Made by a program: the position numbers and the translations under genes
NCBI RefSeq assembly: GCF_900109615.1
Contig: NZ_FOIX01000003.1
Coordinates: 372,001-436,000, forward strand
DNA length: 64,000 nt
Direction: 5' to 3'
Source: Kaistella antarctica
Lineage (GTDB): Bacteria; Bacteroidota; Bacteroidia; Flavobacteriales; Weeksellaceae
The notes under the pieces: generated by a model
What the model saw: the letters and a program-made list of their open reading frames with translations, nothing else
Database searches by the model: none
Told to the model about the DNA's origin: nothing
Shown: positions 47,505-55,406 of the stretch, piece by piece
Position numbering within the stretch: position 1 is the first letter of the stretch
How the letters are laid out: each line of letters begins with the position of its first letter

Positions 47505-48611
47505 ATGTCGTCAAACGTAATTTACCATCAGAACCCTAACTTCCCAAACCGCTATATTTCCCCAGAGAAATTATTTTATTACCTACAGACGAATTACAGT
47601 GAGGTTATTGAAAAGGTCGGATCTTCTTATCTTGAAAATCCGATTTACAAAATGAGTCTGGGAAATGGACCGATAAAAGTCCTCGCTTGGTCTCAGATGC
47701 ATGGAAATGAATCTAATTCGACTCATGCGATGTTGGATTTGCTGGAGATCTTTAAAAGACAACCAGATCTGAAAGAACATTTATTCTCAAAAATAAGTTT
47801 GGATTTTATTTTTATGCTTAATCCAGATGGTTCAGAGAAATGGACCAGACGAAACGGACTAGATATTGATCTTAACAGAGATTTCCTTAAACAATCGAGT
47901 AAAGAGTTTCCTTTGTTAAAAGAGCTGGCGAAAAATGGAACTTATCATTATGCCTTGAACCTGCATGAGCAGCGAACAATTTTTAGTACGGACGGAGTCC
48001 ACCCTGCCACCTTATCTTTTTTAGCGCCATCTCAGGACCATGAAAGAACTATTTCAGAAACGAGAAAGAAAGCTATGGCCGTAATTTCGAGAATATATCA
48101 AAAGTTGAAGATCGAAATTCCCAATCAAATTGCGAGGTATTCAGATGAGCATTATCCTAGTTCGACAGGAGATAATTTTACCAAAATCGGCATTCCAACA
48201 ATTTTGTTTGAAGGAGGTCATTTCCCTAATGATTATCAAAGAACTGGAACTCGAAAATACTATACGTTCGCATTGTACGAGGGATTGCTGGCGATTTCGA
48301 CCTTAAATGGTGCCACTGATGGTTGGGAAACCTATCAAGAAATCCCTGAAAACATAGAATCACATTTCGATGTTATTTACAGAAATGTCAAGCTGAATAC
48401 TGATTTTGAGTGTATTTTAGATATCGCTGTACAATACAAAGAAGAAATAAAGCCGGATGCGAATGAAATTTCTTTCACTCCAATTGTGGTCGAAGTGGGA
48501 GATATTGGTAAAAAGAAAGGCTGGGTAGAAATTAATTGTACTGGGAAAAATTTTGTCTCAGAGAAGAAATTTCCTAAACTAGATGAAGAAGTAGATTTTA
48601 GAATAGAATAA
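47505..48611 (+). CDS. M14-family zinc carboxypeptidase-like protein
   Basis: A 368-residue protein with the M14 zinc pattern: WSQMHGNESNST (His66, Glu69), MLNPDGSEKWTRRNGLDIDLNRDF (conserved Asn-Pro-Asp-Gly and the R-N-D-h substrate-binding block) and NLHEQR (His154). The catalytic Glu is likely in TILFEGGHFPNDYQR. There is no signal peptide, so it is cytoplasmic and may trim peptides or modified amino acids; some relatives are peptide-modifying. A C-terminal domain of about 90 residues follows. Own promoter and terminator. Confidence 0.85.
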   Translation: MSSNVIYHQNPNFPNRYISPEKLFYYLQTNYSEVIEKVGSSYLENPIYKMSLGNGPIKVLAWSQMHGNESNSTHAMLDLLEIFKRQPDLKEHLFSKISLDFIFMLNPDGSEKWTRRNGLDIDLNRDFLKQSSKEFPLLKELAKNGTYHYALNLHEQRTIFSTDGVHPATLSFLAPSQDHERTISETRKKAMAVISRIYQKLKIEIPNQIARYSDEHYPSSTGDNFTKIGIPTILFEGGHFPNDYQRTGTRKYYTFALYEGLLAISTLNGATDGWETYQEIPENIESHFDVIYRNVKLNTDFECILDIAVQYKEEIKPDANEISFTPIVVEVGDIGKKKGWVEINCTGKNFVSEKKFPKLDEEVDFRIE

Positions 48612-48613
48612 GA

Positions 48614-48641
48614 AAAAGCGAAGTCACTCGACTTCGCTTTT
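48614..48641. terminator. Bidirectional terminator
   Basis: AAAAGCGAAGTC pairs perfectly with GACTTCGCTTTT around ACTC, between the convergent carboxypeptidase and DUF4920 genes. Confidence 0.85.
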
Positions 48642-48662
48642 ATATTTTTATGGGTGTGCGGT

Positions 48663-49169
48663 TTAGTCAATGACTTTTATCCCACTCGCCATAAATCTGG
48701 TTTCTTGTTGTGGTTTAGTGATCGCATCTATTTCGGCTTGAGATTTTTTAGCGTCTTCCGCGTAATGTTTTTGCTCGTCAACCGAAGTAACTTTTGTTTC
48801 GGCATTTCCTTCCAAAATTACCGTTTTACCTTCCAAGGCCGTCGGTACAAAAAAAGCATAATCTTTCATCTTTACAAAGAACTTTTCCTTATTAGCTGTT
48901 TCCACCGTTAGCCAGCAGCCTTTTTTGTCGCAAACTTTAACTACTTTTCCTTTAATGGCGACATTTTCAACTTTCGCAGATTTCTTTAATATCTGATCTA
49001 ATTTCTTGACGCTAATTGCAGATTTCTCCGAGTTTGCAGATACTCCGGCGCCATAACTTTCGCCAACCATTGCCATGCCTTCTGGTGGACCAACTTTTTT
49101 AGCCTCCGAATTTTGTGCAAAAGCTACCGTACAAAATAGGAATGATAATAAAAGACCTAATTTTTTCAT
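48663..49169 (-). CDS. DUF4920 exported protein
   Basis: A 168-residue exported protein with a signal peptide (1-19, ending AFAQ). The core VAIKGKVVKVCDKKGCWLTVE and FVKMKDYAFFVPTALEGKTVILEGNAETK is typical of DUF4920: an OB-like small beta domain with a CDKKGCW Cys pair. The pair may bind metal or form a disulfide. The end ETRFMASGIKVID is the common C-terminal string. Function is unknown. Single gene with -7 element at 49184-49191. Confidence 0.85.
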   Translation of the reverse strand: MKKLGLLLSFLFCTVAFAQNSEAKKVGPPEGMAMVGESYGAGVSANSEKSAISVKKLDQILKKSAKVENVAIKGKVVKVCDKKGCWLTVETANKEKFFVKMKDYAFFVPTALEGKTVILEGNAETKVTSVDEQKHYAEDAKKSQAEIDAITKPQQETRFMASGIKVID

Positions 49170-49183
49170 TGATTTAATTTTTA

Positions 49184-49191
49184 CAAAAATA
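49184..49191 (-). promoter_or_regulatory. -7 element TATTTTTG for the DUF4920 gene
   Basis: Minus strand TATTTTTG, 14 bases before the start at 49169. Confidence 0.45.
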
Positions 49192-49420
49192 GATAAAATT
49201 TTTAAATGCGAATTGCTTCTGAATCAATAATTTATGTTAATTGATTAACTGTTGTTATTAATTTTTAAAATTCTTTGCAGAAAATTTATATATTTACCGC
49301 TTTCAAACTTAAAATCGGAATAAGGTTTCATTTCCTAAACTAAAAATTTACAGTGTAGTATTTATAATTTTTTAAAAATAAATTAGGAAGTATTATCCCT
49401 TCATTAATCTTAAATAAGGT

Positions 49421-50830
49421 ATGCATAAAAAACTCAAACTTTGGGACGCCACGATGTTGGTCATGGGTTCTATGATCGGGAGTGGAATTTTTATCGTCAG
49501 CTCAGATATGATGCGGAATTTAGGTTCCGGTTATTGGCTGATCGCAGTTTGGGTCATTACCGGAATTATGACGGTCGCTGCCGCAATTTCATACGGCGAA
49601 CTTTCCGCAATGTTTCCAAAAGCGGGTGGGCAGTACACTTACATTAGAGAGATTTTTGGAAAAATGCCAGGTTTTTTGTATGGTTGGGGTTTGTTCACCG
49701 TCATCCAAACGGGAACGATTGCCGCCGTGGCAATGGCTTTCGGTAAATTTACCGCCTATTTAGTTCCAGCGCTCAATGATGCCCAGCCGCTTTTTCAAAA
49801 TGGTGGTTTCAAAATCACCTGGATTCAAATTTTAGCGATTGCTATTATCATGTTGCTGACCTACATTAATTCTAAAGGATTAAAAAATGGAAAAATTCTG
49901 CAAGATGTTTTCACGTCTTCGAAAATCATCGCTCTTCTAGCCATCATTATCTTCGGAGTAATTCTGGTGAAAGATTCCCAGTGGGCTTCAAATATGAGTT
50001 TTGGCTGGAATGCTTTTCAGGATTTTGGCGTCGAAAATGGGAATTCTCTAGAATCAAGCGGTTGGAAATCCATCGGAAGTATTACGCTCCTTGGCGGAAT
50101 TGCCGCCGCCATGGTCGGTTCTGTGTTTAGTTCTGTGGCCTGGGAAAACGTAACATTTATGTCTGGCGAAATTGAAAACCCTAAGAAAAATGTCGTAAAA
50201 GCAATGGTTCTCGGGACCTCTGTGGTAATGGTTTTATATCTTTTTGTCAATTTCGTTTACCTACACGCACTCGATCGCGACGGAATCGCTTTCGCCAATA
50301 CCAACCGTCCTGCCGTAGCTGCTTCCGAAGTTATATTCGGCAGCACAGGTACAATCATTATGGCGGTTTTAGTCATGATTTCAACTTTTGGCTGCATCAA
50401 TGGATTGGTGTTAGCAGGAGCGCGAGTTTTTCAAACCATGGCCAAAGGAAATTTGTTTTTTAAATCTGCCGCAGAAAATAATAAAAATGGTGTTCCGGGA
50501 AGATCCCTTTGGATGCAGGGACTTTGGGCGTCAGTTCTTGCGCTTTCCGGGCAATATGGCGATTTACTCGATATGATTTCGTTCATCATCGTATTATTTT
50601 ATATGGTCACCGTTTTCGGAGTGATTTGGCTCAGAATCAAACAGCCTAATTTAGAACGACCGTACAAAACATGGCTATATCCAATCACGCCAATTATTTA
50701 TTTACTCATCGGAGCTGCATTTTGCACCCTTTTAATCATCTTCAAACCTCAATATACCTGGCCAGGATTCATCCTCATTTTATTGGGAGTTCCCGTGTAT
50801 TGGTACATCAACAGGAAAAAAGTGGAGTAA
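49421..50830 (+). CDS. APC-superfamily amino acid permease
   Basis: A 469-residue amino acid transporter with about 12 membrane segments. The TM1 break motif is GSMIGSGIFIVSSDM, which binds the substrate amino group in APC transporters, and YGELSAMFPKAGGQYTYIREIFG follows, characteristic of the LAT/YfnA-like group. AWENVTFMSGEIENPKKNV is the TM6 region. The substrate is not certain, but a cationic or neutral amino acid is likely. The end is highly hydrophobic with a short basic tail. Followed by the repeat island. Confidence 0.92.
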   Translation: MHKKLKLWDATMLVMGSMIGSGIFIVSSDMMRNLGSGYWLIAVWVITGIMTVAAAISYGELSAMFPKAGGQYTYIREIFGKMPGFLYGWGLFTVIQTGTIAAVAMAFGKFTAYLVPALNDAQPLFQNGGFKITWIQILAIAIIMLLTYINSKGLKNGKILQDVFTSSKIIALLAIIIFGVILVKDSQWASNMSFGWNAFQDFGVENGNSLESSGWKSIGSITLLGGIAAAMVGSVFSSVAWENVTFMSGEIENPKKNVVKAMVLGTSVVMVLYLFVNFVYLHALDRDGIAFANTNRPAVAASEVIFGSTGTIIMAVLVMISTFGCINGLVLAGARVFQTMAKGNLFFKSAAENNKNGVPGRSLWMQGLWASVLALSGQYGDLLDMISFIIVLFYMVTVFGVIWLRIKQPNLERPYKTWLYPITPIIYLLIGAAFCTLLIIFKPQYTWPGFILILLGVPVYWYINRKKVE

Positions 50831-51130
50831 CTAGTAGTGCTTTTTGCTGGGAGCAACCTTATTTTTGCTTCTTTCAAAACCAGTCACGCTCTCCACTATA
50901 TCTTTTTTTCGTCGTGCCTCCTCAAAAAAGGATGCCGTTGCGATCGTGGCTAAAACTTCTTCCTAGCTTTCTTTCAAAATTATATTGGCAAATATTATTG
51001 CGGCAAATAACTACGGTTGCGTTTGTAGTTGACGAAAAAACTGTTTTGGTTGAAATAGAAAATTAATGCTCATTTTTCTTGCTGCATCTGCTGGTTTGGA
51101 AAAAATAACTAACTTTCCAAAAAAGAAAAT
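50831..51130. repeat. Gap with hairpin repeat family A, copy 4
   Basis: The 300-base gap holds a family A copy at 50885-50952: CACGCTCTCCACTATATC, CTTTTTTTCG loop and GGATGCCGTTGCGATCGTGGC. Sequence on its left (GGAGCAA near 50850, CTTCTTTCAAAACCAG) also aligns loosely with the far side of the inverted copy at 51695-51764, so the repeat may be longer than its core. The rest, 50960-51130, shows no gene; a frame that runs through it is a read-through of the repeat. Confidence 0.6.
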
Positions 51131-51370
51131 ATGTCAGAATTAGTTCCAATTTTTCAATCTTCGTACTTGTATGAAATTGAAGTTGCCAAAACCAAACTCG
51201 CTTCCCGCGAAATTCCCAGCTATATCAAAAATGAATACGTGAACAATATCGCAGTATTTCCAATGTCACAAAACTATTATCTATTGGTAAGTGAACGCGA
51301 CTTTGAAGCCGCAGAAAAAGTTCTGGAAGAAAATGATGAGATCTCAGAGGACGATTTTAAATTACCATAG
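51131..51370 (+). CDS. DUF2007-type putative signal-transducing protein
   Basis: A 79-residue small cytoplasmic protein. The strings VPIFQSSYLYEIEVAKTKLASREIPSYIKNEYV and YYLLVSERDFEAAEKVLEEND match the DUF2007 fold, related to PII-like and tRNA-modification-like small alpha-beta proteins. Members bind no known ligand with certainty. It is boxed in by two family A repeats in opposite orientation. No partner gene is adjacent. Confidence 0.82.
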   Translation: MSELVPIFQSSYLYEIEVAKTKLASREIPSYIKNEYVNNIAVFPMSQNYYLLVSERDFEAAEKVLEENDEISEDDFKLP

Positions 51371-51888
51371 ATTCAAGTTGCTAAAGCTGAATCTGCTTTA
51401 AGCGCGATTTTTATCGATCTCAGAAACGTACTGAATAACATACCACCATTAGCCTCTATCTTTTTTCTGAAGATAAATATTATTATAAATTTTTCCAGTT
51501 GATATAAACTTGATTCCAGAGAAATTACATCTCTGTGGAAATAGCAATGTAGTTTTTAAATCGTTCCGTAGGAACGCTATCCTCCTAGAAGATTTTTTTA
51601 TAAGCGCATAGACTAGAAAGATGACTAATCTTTCACAAATTCTAATTAATAGGTTACTCTCCGAAAATCTTTGAAATAGAAAATTCTTGTCTTTTAGCCC
51701 CGACTGAAGCGACATCCTTTTTTGAGGAGGCACGACGAAAAAAAGATACAGCGGAAGGCGGGTGGAGTCCTTGATGAAAACGAAAATCTTTTTGCTCCTC
51801 AAAACCACTAAATCTCCCCAATTTCGACCCGTTTTCATTTGGTCAACCCTGCTAAAATTACCTATCTTTACGCAAAATTTTACGCAAA
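51371..51888. repeat. Repeat island: GTTCC-GGAAC element and family A copy 5
   Basis: A 518-base gap with no supported gene. At 51510-51600 is a palindromic stretch: CCAGAGA with TCTCTGTGG around AATTACA, then CGTTCCGTAGGAACG; by recollection this last string recurs widely in Bacteroidetes spacers. At 51695-51764 is family A copy 5, inverted relative to copy 4: TAGCCCCGACTGAAGCGAC, CCTTTTTTG paired with CGAAAAAAAG, then GCGGAAGGCGGG. A menB -7-like element TATCTTTA is at 51863-51870. Confidence 0.6.
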
Positions 51889-52725
51889 ATGACAGACTGG
51901 AAAACCGTCAAAGAATACGAAGATATTACGTACCAGAAAAAAGGTGGCGTCGCAAGAATCGCCTTTAACAGACCGGAAGTGCGCAATGCATTTCGCCCCA
52001 AAACAACCTCAGAATTATACGATGCTTTTTACCACGTTTCCGAAGATTCGTCGGTAGGCGTTGTTTTGTTAACTGGTGAAGGTCCAAGCCCGAAAGATGG
52101 GGGTCACGCTTTTTGTAGCGGTGGCGATCAGCGAGCACGTGGCGAGCAAGGTTATGTTGGCGAAGATGGCAGACACCGATTAAATATATTAGAAGTTCAG
52201 CGATTAATTCGCTTTATGCCGAAAGTGGTAATTGCTGTTGTGAATGGTTGGGCAGTTGGTGGCGGACATTCTCTTCATGTTGTTTGTGATCTAACTTTAG
52301 CGAGTAAAGAGCACGCTATTTTCAAACAAACCGATGCCGATGTGACCAGTTTTGATGGTGGCTATGGTTCGGCTTATTTGGCAAAAATGGTTGGACAGAA
52401 AAAAGCCAGAGAAATTTTCTTCCTTGGACGAAATTATTCTGCTCAAGAAGCTGCTGATATGGGCATGGTGAATGCTGTAATTCCGCACGCTGAATTAGAA
52501 GATGCGGCGTACGAATGGGCTGAAGAGATTCTAGGAAAGTCACCGATGTCGATTCGAATGTTGAAATTTGCCATGAATCTAACCGACGATGGAATGGTTG
52601 GTCAGCAAGTTTTTGCTGGTGAAGCAACCCGTTTAGCCTATATGACCGAAGAGGCAAAAGAAGGGCGAAATGCTTTCCTTGAAAAAAGAAAACCTGACTT
52701 CGGAGATAATAACTGGATATCTTAA
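51889..52725 (+). CDS. menB: 1,4-Dihydroxy-2-naphthoyl-CoA synthase
   Basis: MenB cyclises o-succinylbenzoyl-CoA to DHNA-CoA in menaquinone synthesis. The crotonase-fold protein (278 residues) has FNRPEVRNAFRPKT, AFCSGGDQRARG (oxyanion hole), GWAVGGGHSLHVVCDLTLAS and TDADVTSFDGGYGSAYLAK, the MenB-specific blocks. The C-terminal helix with ATRLAYMTEEAKEGRNAFLEKR is normal. It stands 87 bases before menA; the gap contains short inverted AATAATT/ATTACTCATT strings. Confidence 0.95.
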   Translation: MTDWKTVKEYEDITYQKKGGVARIAFNRPEVRNAFRPKTTSELYDAFYHVSEDSSVGVVLLTGEGPSPKDGGHAFCSGGDQRARGEQGYVGEDGRHRLNILEVQRLIRFMPKVVIAVVNGWAVGGGHSLHVVCDLTLASKEHAIFKQTDADVTSFDGGYGSAYLAKMVGQKKAREIFFLGRNYSAQEAADMGMVNAVIPHAELEDAAYEWAEEILGKSPMSIRMLKFAMNLTDDGMVGQQVFAGEATRLAYMTEEAKEGRNAFLEKRKPDFGDNNWIS

Positions 52726-52812
52726 AATAAGTAATTGGTAATGAGCAATGAATAATAATTCATCGCTCCAAATTACTCATTATAGATTACTCATTACTCA
52801 TTAAAAAAATAC

Positions 52813-53745
52813 ATGACTGATTGGATTAAAGCAGCTCGACTGCGAACATTACCACTTTCGATGAGTGGAATTATTTTAGGTTCTTTTATCGCACGATGGA
52901 GAATTCTTGAAAATAATGGAACTTGGGATTGGCGAATTTTCGCGATGGCTTTGGTCGTCACTTTATTATACCAAATCCTTTCAAATTTCGCTAATGATTA
53001 CGGCGACGGAATTAGAGGAACCGACCAATTGCGCGTTTCAGAAGCAGAACAAAGAGCCGTAGCTTCAGGGAGAATTACCGCAATACAAATGCGAAATGCT
53101 GTAATTCTTTTTTCTATTTTATCGTTAATTGCTACGATTGCCTTGCTTTATCTGGCTTTCTTCAAAGAAAACTTAATGAACGAGTTTTATATTTTTGTGG
53201 GCTTAGGAATCGCCTGTATTTTGGCTGCGATCGGCTATACGATTGGGAAGAAACCGTACGGTTATTTAGGATTAGGCGATATGATGGTCTTTATCTTTTT
53301 CGGTTTGGTTTCGGTCTGTGGAAGTTATTTTCTTTTCACCAAACATTTCGACTGGGATATGCTTTTACCTGCAACTGCAGTAGGTCTATTGAGTGCAGCG
53401 GTTTTAAATCTGAACAATATGCGCGACATCGAAAGTGATGCAGCGAGCGGAAAGAAAACCTTGGCGTTACGCTTGGGATTTAAAAAAGCGATGGTTTATG
53501 AAATCGTTCTATTGCAGCTGCCTTTATTGGTGATGTTGGTCTTTATGATGATGAATGGTCTACACACTCAAGGAAAATATTATGCTTTTATCTTTTTCAT
53601 TCTCATGCTTCCTATGACTGGGTTGCGACGAAAAATTATGCAAGTAAAAGAACCAAAAGAATTAGATCCGTTCTTGAAACAAGTTGGAATTATTACTTTA
53701 ACCATGGCCGTTTTAGTAGCGGCTGGCTTAAATTATTTTAATTAA
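52813..53745 (+). CDS. menA: 1,4-Dihydroxy-2-naphthoate polyprenyltransferase
   Basis: MenA prenylates DHNA in the inner membrane to demethylmenaquinone. The 310-residue UbiA-family protein has about eight or nine membrane segments. The first Asp-rich motif is NFANDYGDGIRGTDQL and the second NNMRDIESDAASGKKTLALRLG; both coordinate Mg-diphosphate. The end has a short hydrophobic helix. It lies between menB and the UPF0173 hydrolase, in a likely menaquinone unit. Confidence 0.94.
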   Translation: MTDWIKAARLRTLPLSMSGIILGSFIARWRILENNGTWDWRIFAMALVVTLLYQILSNFANDYGDGIRGTDQLRVSEAEQRAVASGRITAIQMRNAVILFSILSLIATIALLYLAFFKENLMNEFYIFVGLGIACILAAIGYTIGKKPYGYLGLGDMMVFIFFGLVSVCGSYFLFTKHFDWDMLLPATAVGLLSAAVLNLNNMRDIESDAASGKKTLALRLGFKKAMVYEIVLLQLPLLVMLVFMMMNGLHTQGKYYAFIFFILMLPMTGLRRKIMQVKEPKELDPFLKQVGIITLTMAVLVAAGLNYFN

Positions 53746-53757
53746 ATTTTTAATGAA

Positions 53758-54447
53758 TTGAAAATGAAAATAAAATTTCTCGGACAAAACTGTTTTTTGT
53801 TCACTTATAAAGGAAAAAATATTTTAACAGATCCTTTTTATAATTTTCAAAAAGAAAAATCTGGTTTTGATATTGTTGCACAGAAGATTGATTACGTACT
53901 GATCACGCACGCACACGGCGATCATATTGCTGATGTGAAAGAAGTTCTACAACATTATCCCGAAGCTTCGGTGATTGGACAACCTGAGATTTGTGGTTAT
54001 TTTGCTCATCCTAATTCTATTGATATAAATTTCGGAGGTTCGGCGAAGGTTGAGGATTTAAAAATTTCAATGGTCCCGGCCAGTCATACCAGCTCTTTTC
54101 CTGATGGAACTTATGGCGGCGAACCGTGCGGATATATTTTTAGATATCCGGGCAAAAATATCTATTTCTCTGGTGATACTGGAGTAATGGCGGATATGGA
54201 AATGTTTCCGAAGTTATTTGGGAAAATTGATTTGGCCATACTTCCGGTAGGCTCACATTATACAATGTGTGCGCGCAAAGCAAGTTTTGCGGCGGCGGAA
54301 TTACTGAAAGCAAAAAAAGTGATTGGGTGTCATTTCGACACTTTTCCGCCGATTACAATTAATCATGAAAAAGCACACCGACTGTTTGCAGAAAAAAATA
54401 TTGAATTTACTTTACCAAAATTGGGAGAGGAATTCGAAATTGAATAG
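53758..54447 (+). CDS. UPF0173-type metal-dependent hydrolase
   Basis: A 229-residue MBL-fold protein. KFLGQNCFLFTYKGKNILTDPFY starts the fold; the HxHxDH motif is THAHGDHIADV. SHTSSFPDGTYGGEP, IYFSGDTGVMADMEMF and PVGSHYTMCARKASFAAAELLKAKKVIGCHFDTFPPI are all UPF0173 blocks. The family's activity is not firmly known. It follows menA by 12 bases, so it is likely co-transcribed with menA, though a menaquinone role is only inferred. Confidence 0.88.
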   Translation: MKMKIKFLGQNCFLFTYKGKNILTDPFYNFQKEKSGFDIVAQKIDYVLITHAHGDHIADVKEVLQHYPEASVIGQPEICGYFAHPNSIDINFGGSAKVEDLKISMVPASHTSSFPDGTYGGEPCGYIFRYPGKNIYFSGDTGVMADMEMFPKLFGKIDLAILPVGSHYTMCARKASFAAAELLKAKKVIGCHFDTFPPITINHEKAHRLFAEKNIEFTLPKLGEEFEIE

Positions 54448-54588
54448 AGCAGAATAGGAAACTTTTCTAAGTAGGAGATCGATGTAAAGGTTTAATAGAG
54501 AGGATCGTTTTTGAAAAAGTGGAGACGATTAAATAAAAGAAGAAACGATAAGTGATATGAAAATACGAGACTATAAGGCACAAAAAAT

Positions 54589-54681
54589 GGCAAGCTACCT
54601 AAATCACACCGCTACAACCGATTACCTTTGCTGCGTTCCCACCCTGGAGGAGTCTCAGGAGCTGGTTGTTTAGGACTTGCC
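54589..54681 (-). ncRNA. ffs: Small signal recognition particle RNA (4.5S type)
   Basis: On the minus strand the transcript starts GGCAAGTCC and ends GGTAGCTTGCC, so the 5' and 3' ends pair (GGCAAG with CTTGCC). The conserved tip, domain IV, is CTCCAGGGTGGGAACGCAGC, with the GGAACGCAGCAA asymmetric bulge that binds Ffh. It is about 93 nt and lacks an Alu domain, as in the E. coli type. A T run (ATTTTTT) follows its 3' end. Position and strand are certain from the pairing; ends may move by a few bases. Confidence 0.92.
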
Positions 54682-54685
54682 GTTG

Positions 54686-54714
54686 CAAATATACGCCTTT
54701 AATTCAAAATTCAA
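54686..54714 (-). promoter_or_regulatory. Promoter of the SRP RNA
   Basis: Minus strand TTG, 18 bases, TATATTTG, then CAAC and the RNA 5' end. This is a near-ideal -33/-7 pair placed directly before the RNA. It lies between the RNA and the divergent DUF4199 gene. Confidence 0.65.
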
Positions 54715-54754
54715 AATTCTAAACTTTAAAATTATAAAAATTATTACTTTCAAT

Positions 54755-55333
54755 ATGAACAAAAATGTCTACACCATTGGTTTTACGCTGTTTATCACCA
54801 CAATGGTTATCTTCTTCGCCATGTATTTTTTCGGAATGAATACCGATTATTTTGATAATACTATGCTTTTGAACTCCTTTATGATGCCAACCGTGTATTT
54901 GGCGGGTGCTTACTATTCTGTACATTTAATTAGAAAAACAGGCGTGAGAATGGGATTTGCAGAAATTTTCGGACGAGCTTTTAAACCAATGTTTGTTGGT
55001 GGTTTTTTATCGATAATGACCATGTTCCTATTTTTAAACTTTGTAGACCCGGCAGCAAAAGATTTATTAAACTTCCAATATCTTGAAAGACAGAAGACCG
55101 AAATGGATAATGAGTACAATACGACTAAACCAATCCTAAAAACAGATGAGCAAAAAGCAGAATTAGAAAAGGAATATGCACAAAATAAACTGCGTATTTC
55201 TCCTGAAATGACTAAAGATAAAGACTTATTCAGCTTTCGGCAGTTTAGTTATTATTTCGCGGCGATCCTTATTTTTTACGTTATTTTATCTACTTTTTTT
55301 GCAAGTTTCTTTAGAAGTAGAACGGAACTTTGA
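54755..55333 (+). CDS. DUF4199 membrane protein
   Basis: A 192-residue protein with four membrane segments (about residues 6-26, 37-57, 78-96, 164-187) and a central hydrophilic helix. The pattern GFTLFITTMVIFFAMYFFG and VRMGFAEIFGRAFKPMFVGG recalls DUF4199, a Bacteroidetes family of unknown role. The frame is open from 54677, but that would run into the SRP RNA; the ATG at 54755 is chosen. It precedes the glycosyltransferase by 73 bases, a gap with a -7 element at 55377, so the two may be separate. Confidence 0.78.
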   Translation: MNKNVYTIGFTLFITTMVIFFAMYFFGMNTDYFDNTMLLNSFMMPTVYLAGAYYSVHLIRKTGVRMGFAEIFGRAFKPMFVGGFLSIMTMFLFLNFVDPAAKDLLNFQYLERQKTEMDNEYNTTKPILKTDEQKAELEKEYAQNKLRISPEMTKDKDLFSFRQFSYYFAAILIFYVILSTFFASFFRSRTEL

Positions 55334-55376
55334 TTTTAATCATCAAATCAGATAGTGCTTCCAAGGAATAAACCCC

Positions 55377-55384
55377 TAATTTTG
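55377..55384 (+). promoter_or_regulatory. -7 element TAATTTTG before the glycosyltransferase
   Basis: Fits TAnnTTTG, 22 bases before the ATG at 55407. Confidence 0.5.
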
Positions 55385-55406
55385 TCTCAATAACATTTTA
55401 CAATTA

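Noticed and set aside
50671-51838. Two reading frames at 50671-51066 (+) and 51449-51838 (-) share the peptide PLYLFFVVPPQKRM and look like a small protein family.
   Set aside because: The shared peptide is the translation of the family A hairpin repeat. The first frame also overlaps the permease gene, and neither has a start context or domain.
54677-54754. Longer start of the DUF4199 gene at 54677.
   Set aside because: The extra part is inside the SRP RNA promoter and 5' end; MNKNVYTIGF at 54755 is a natural start.
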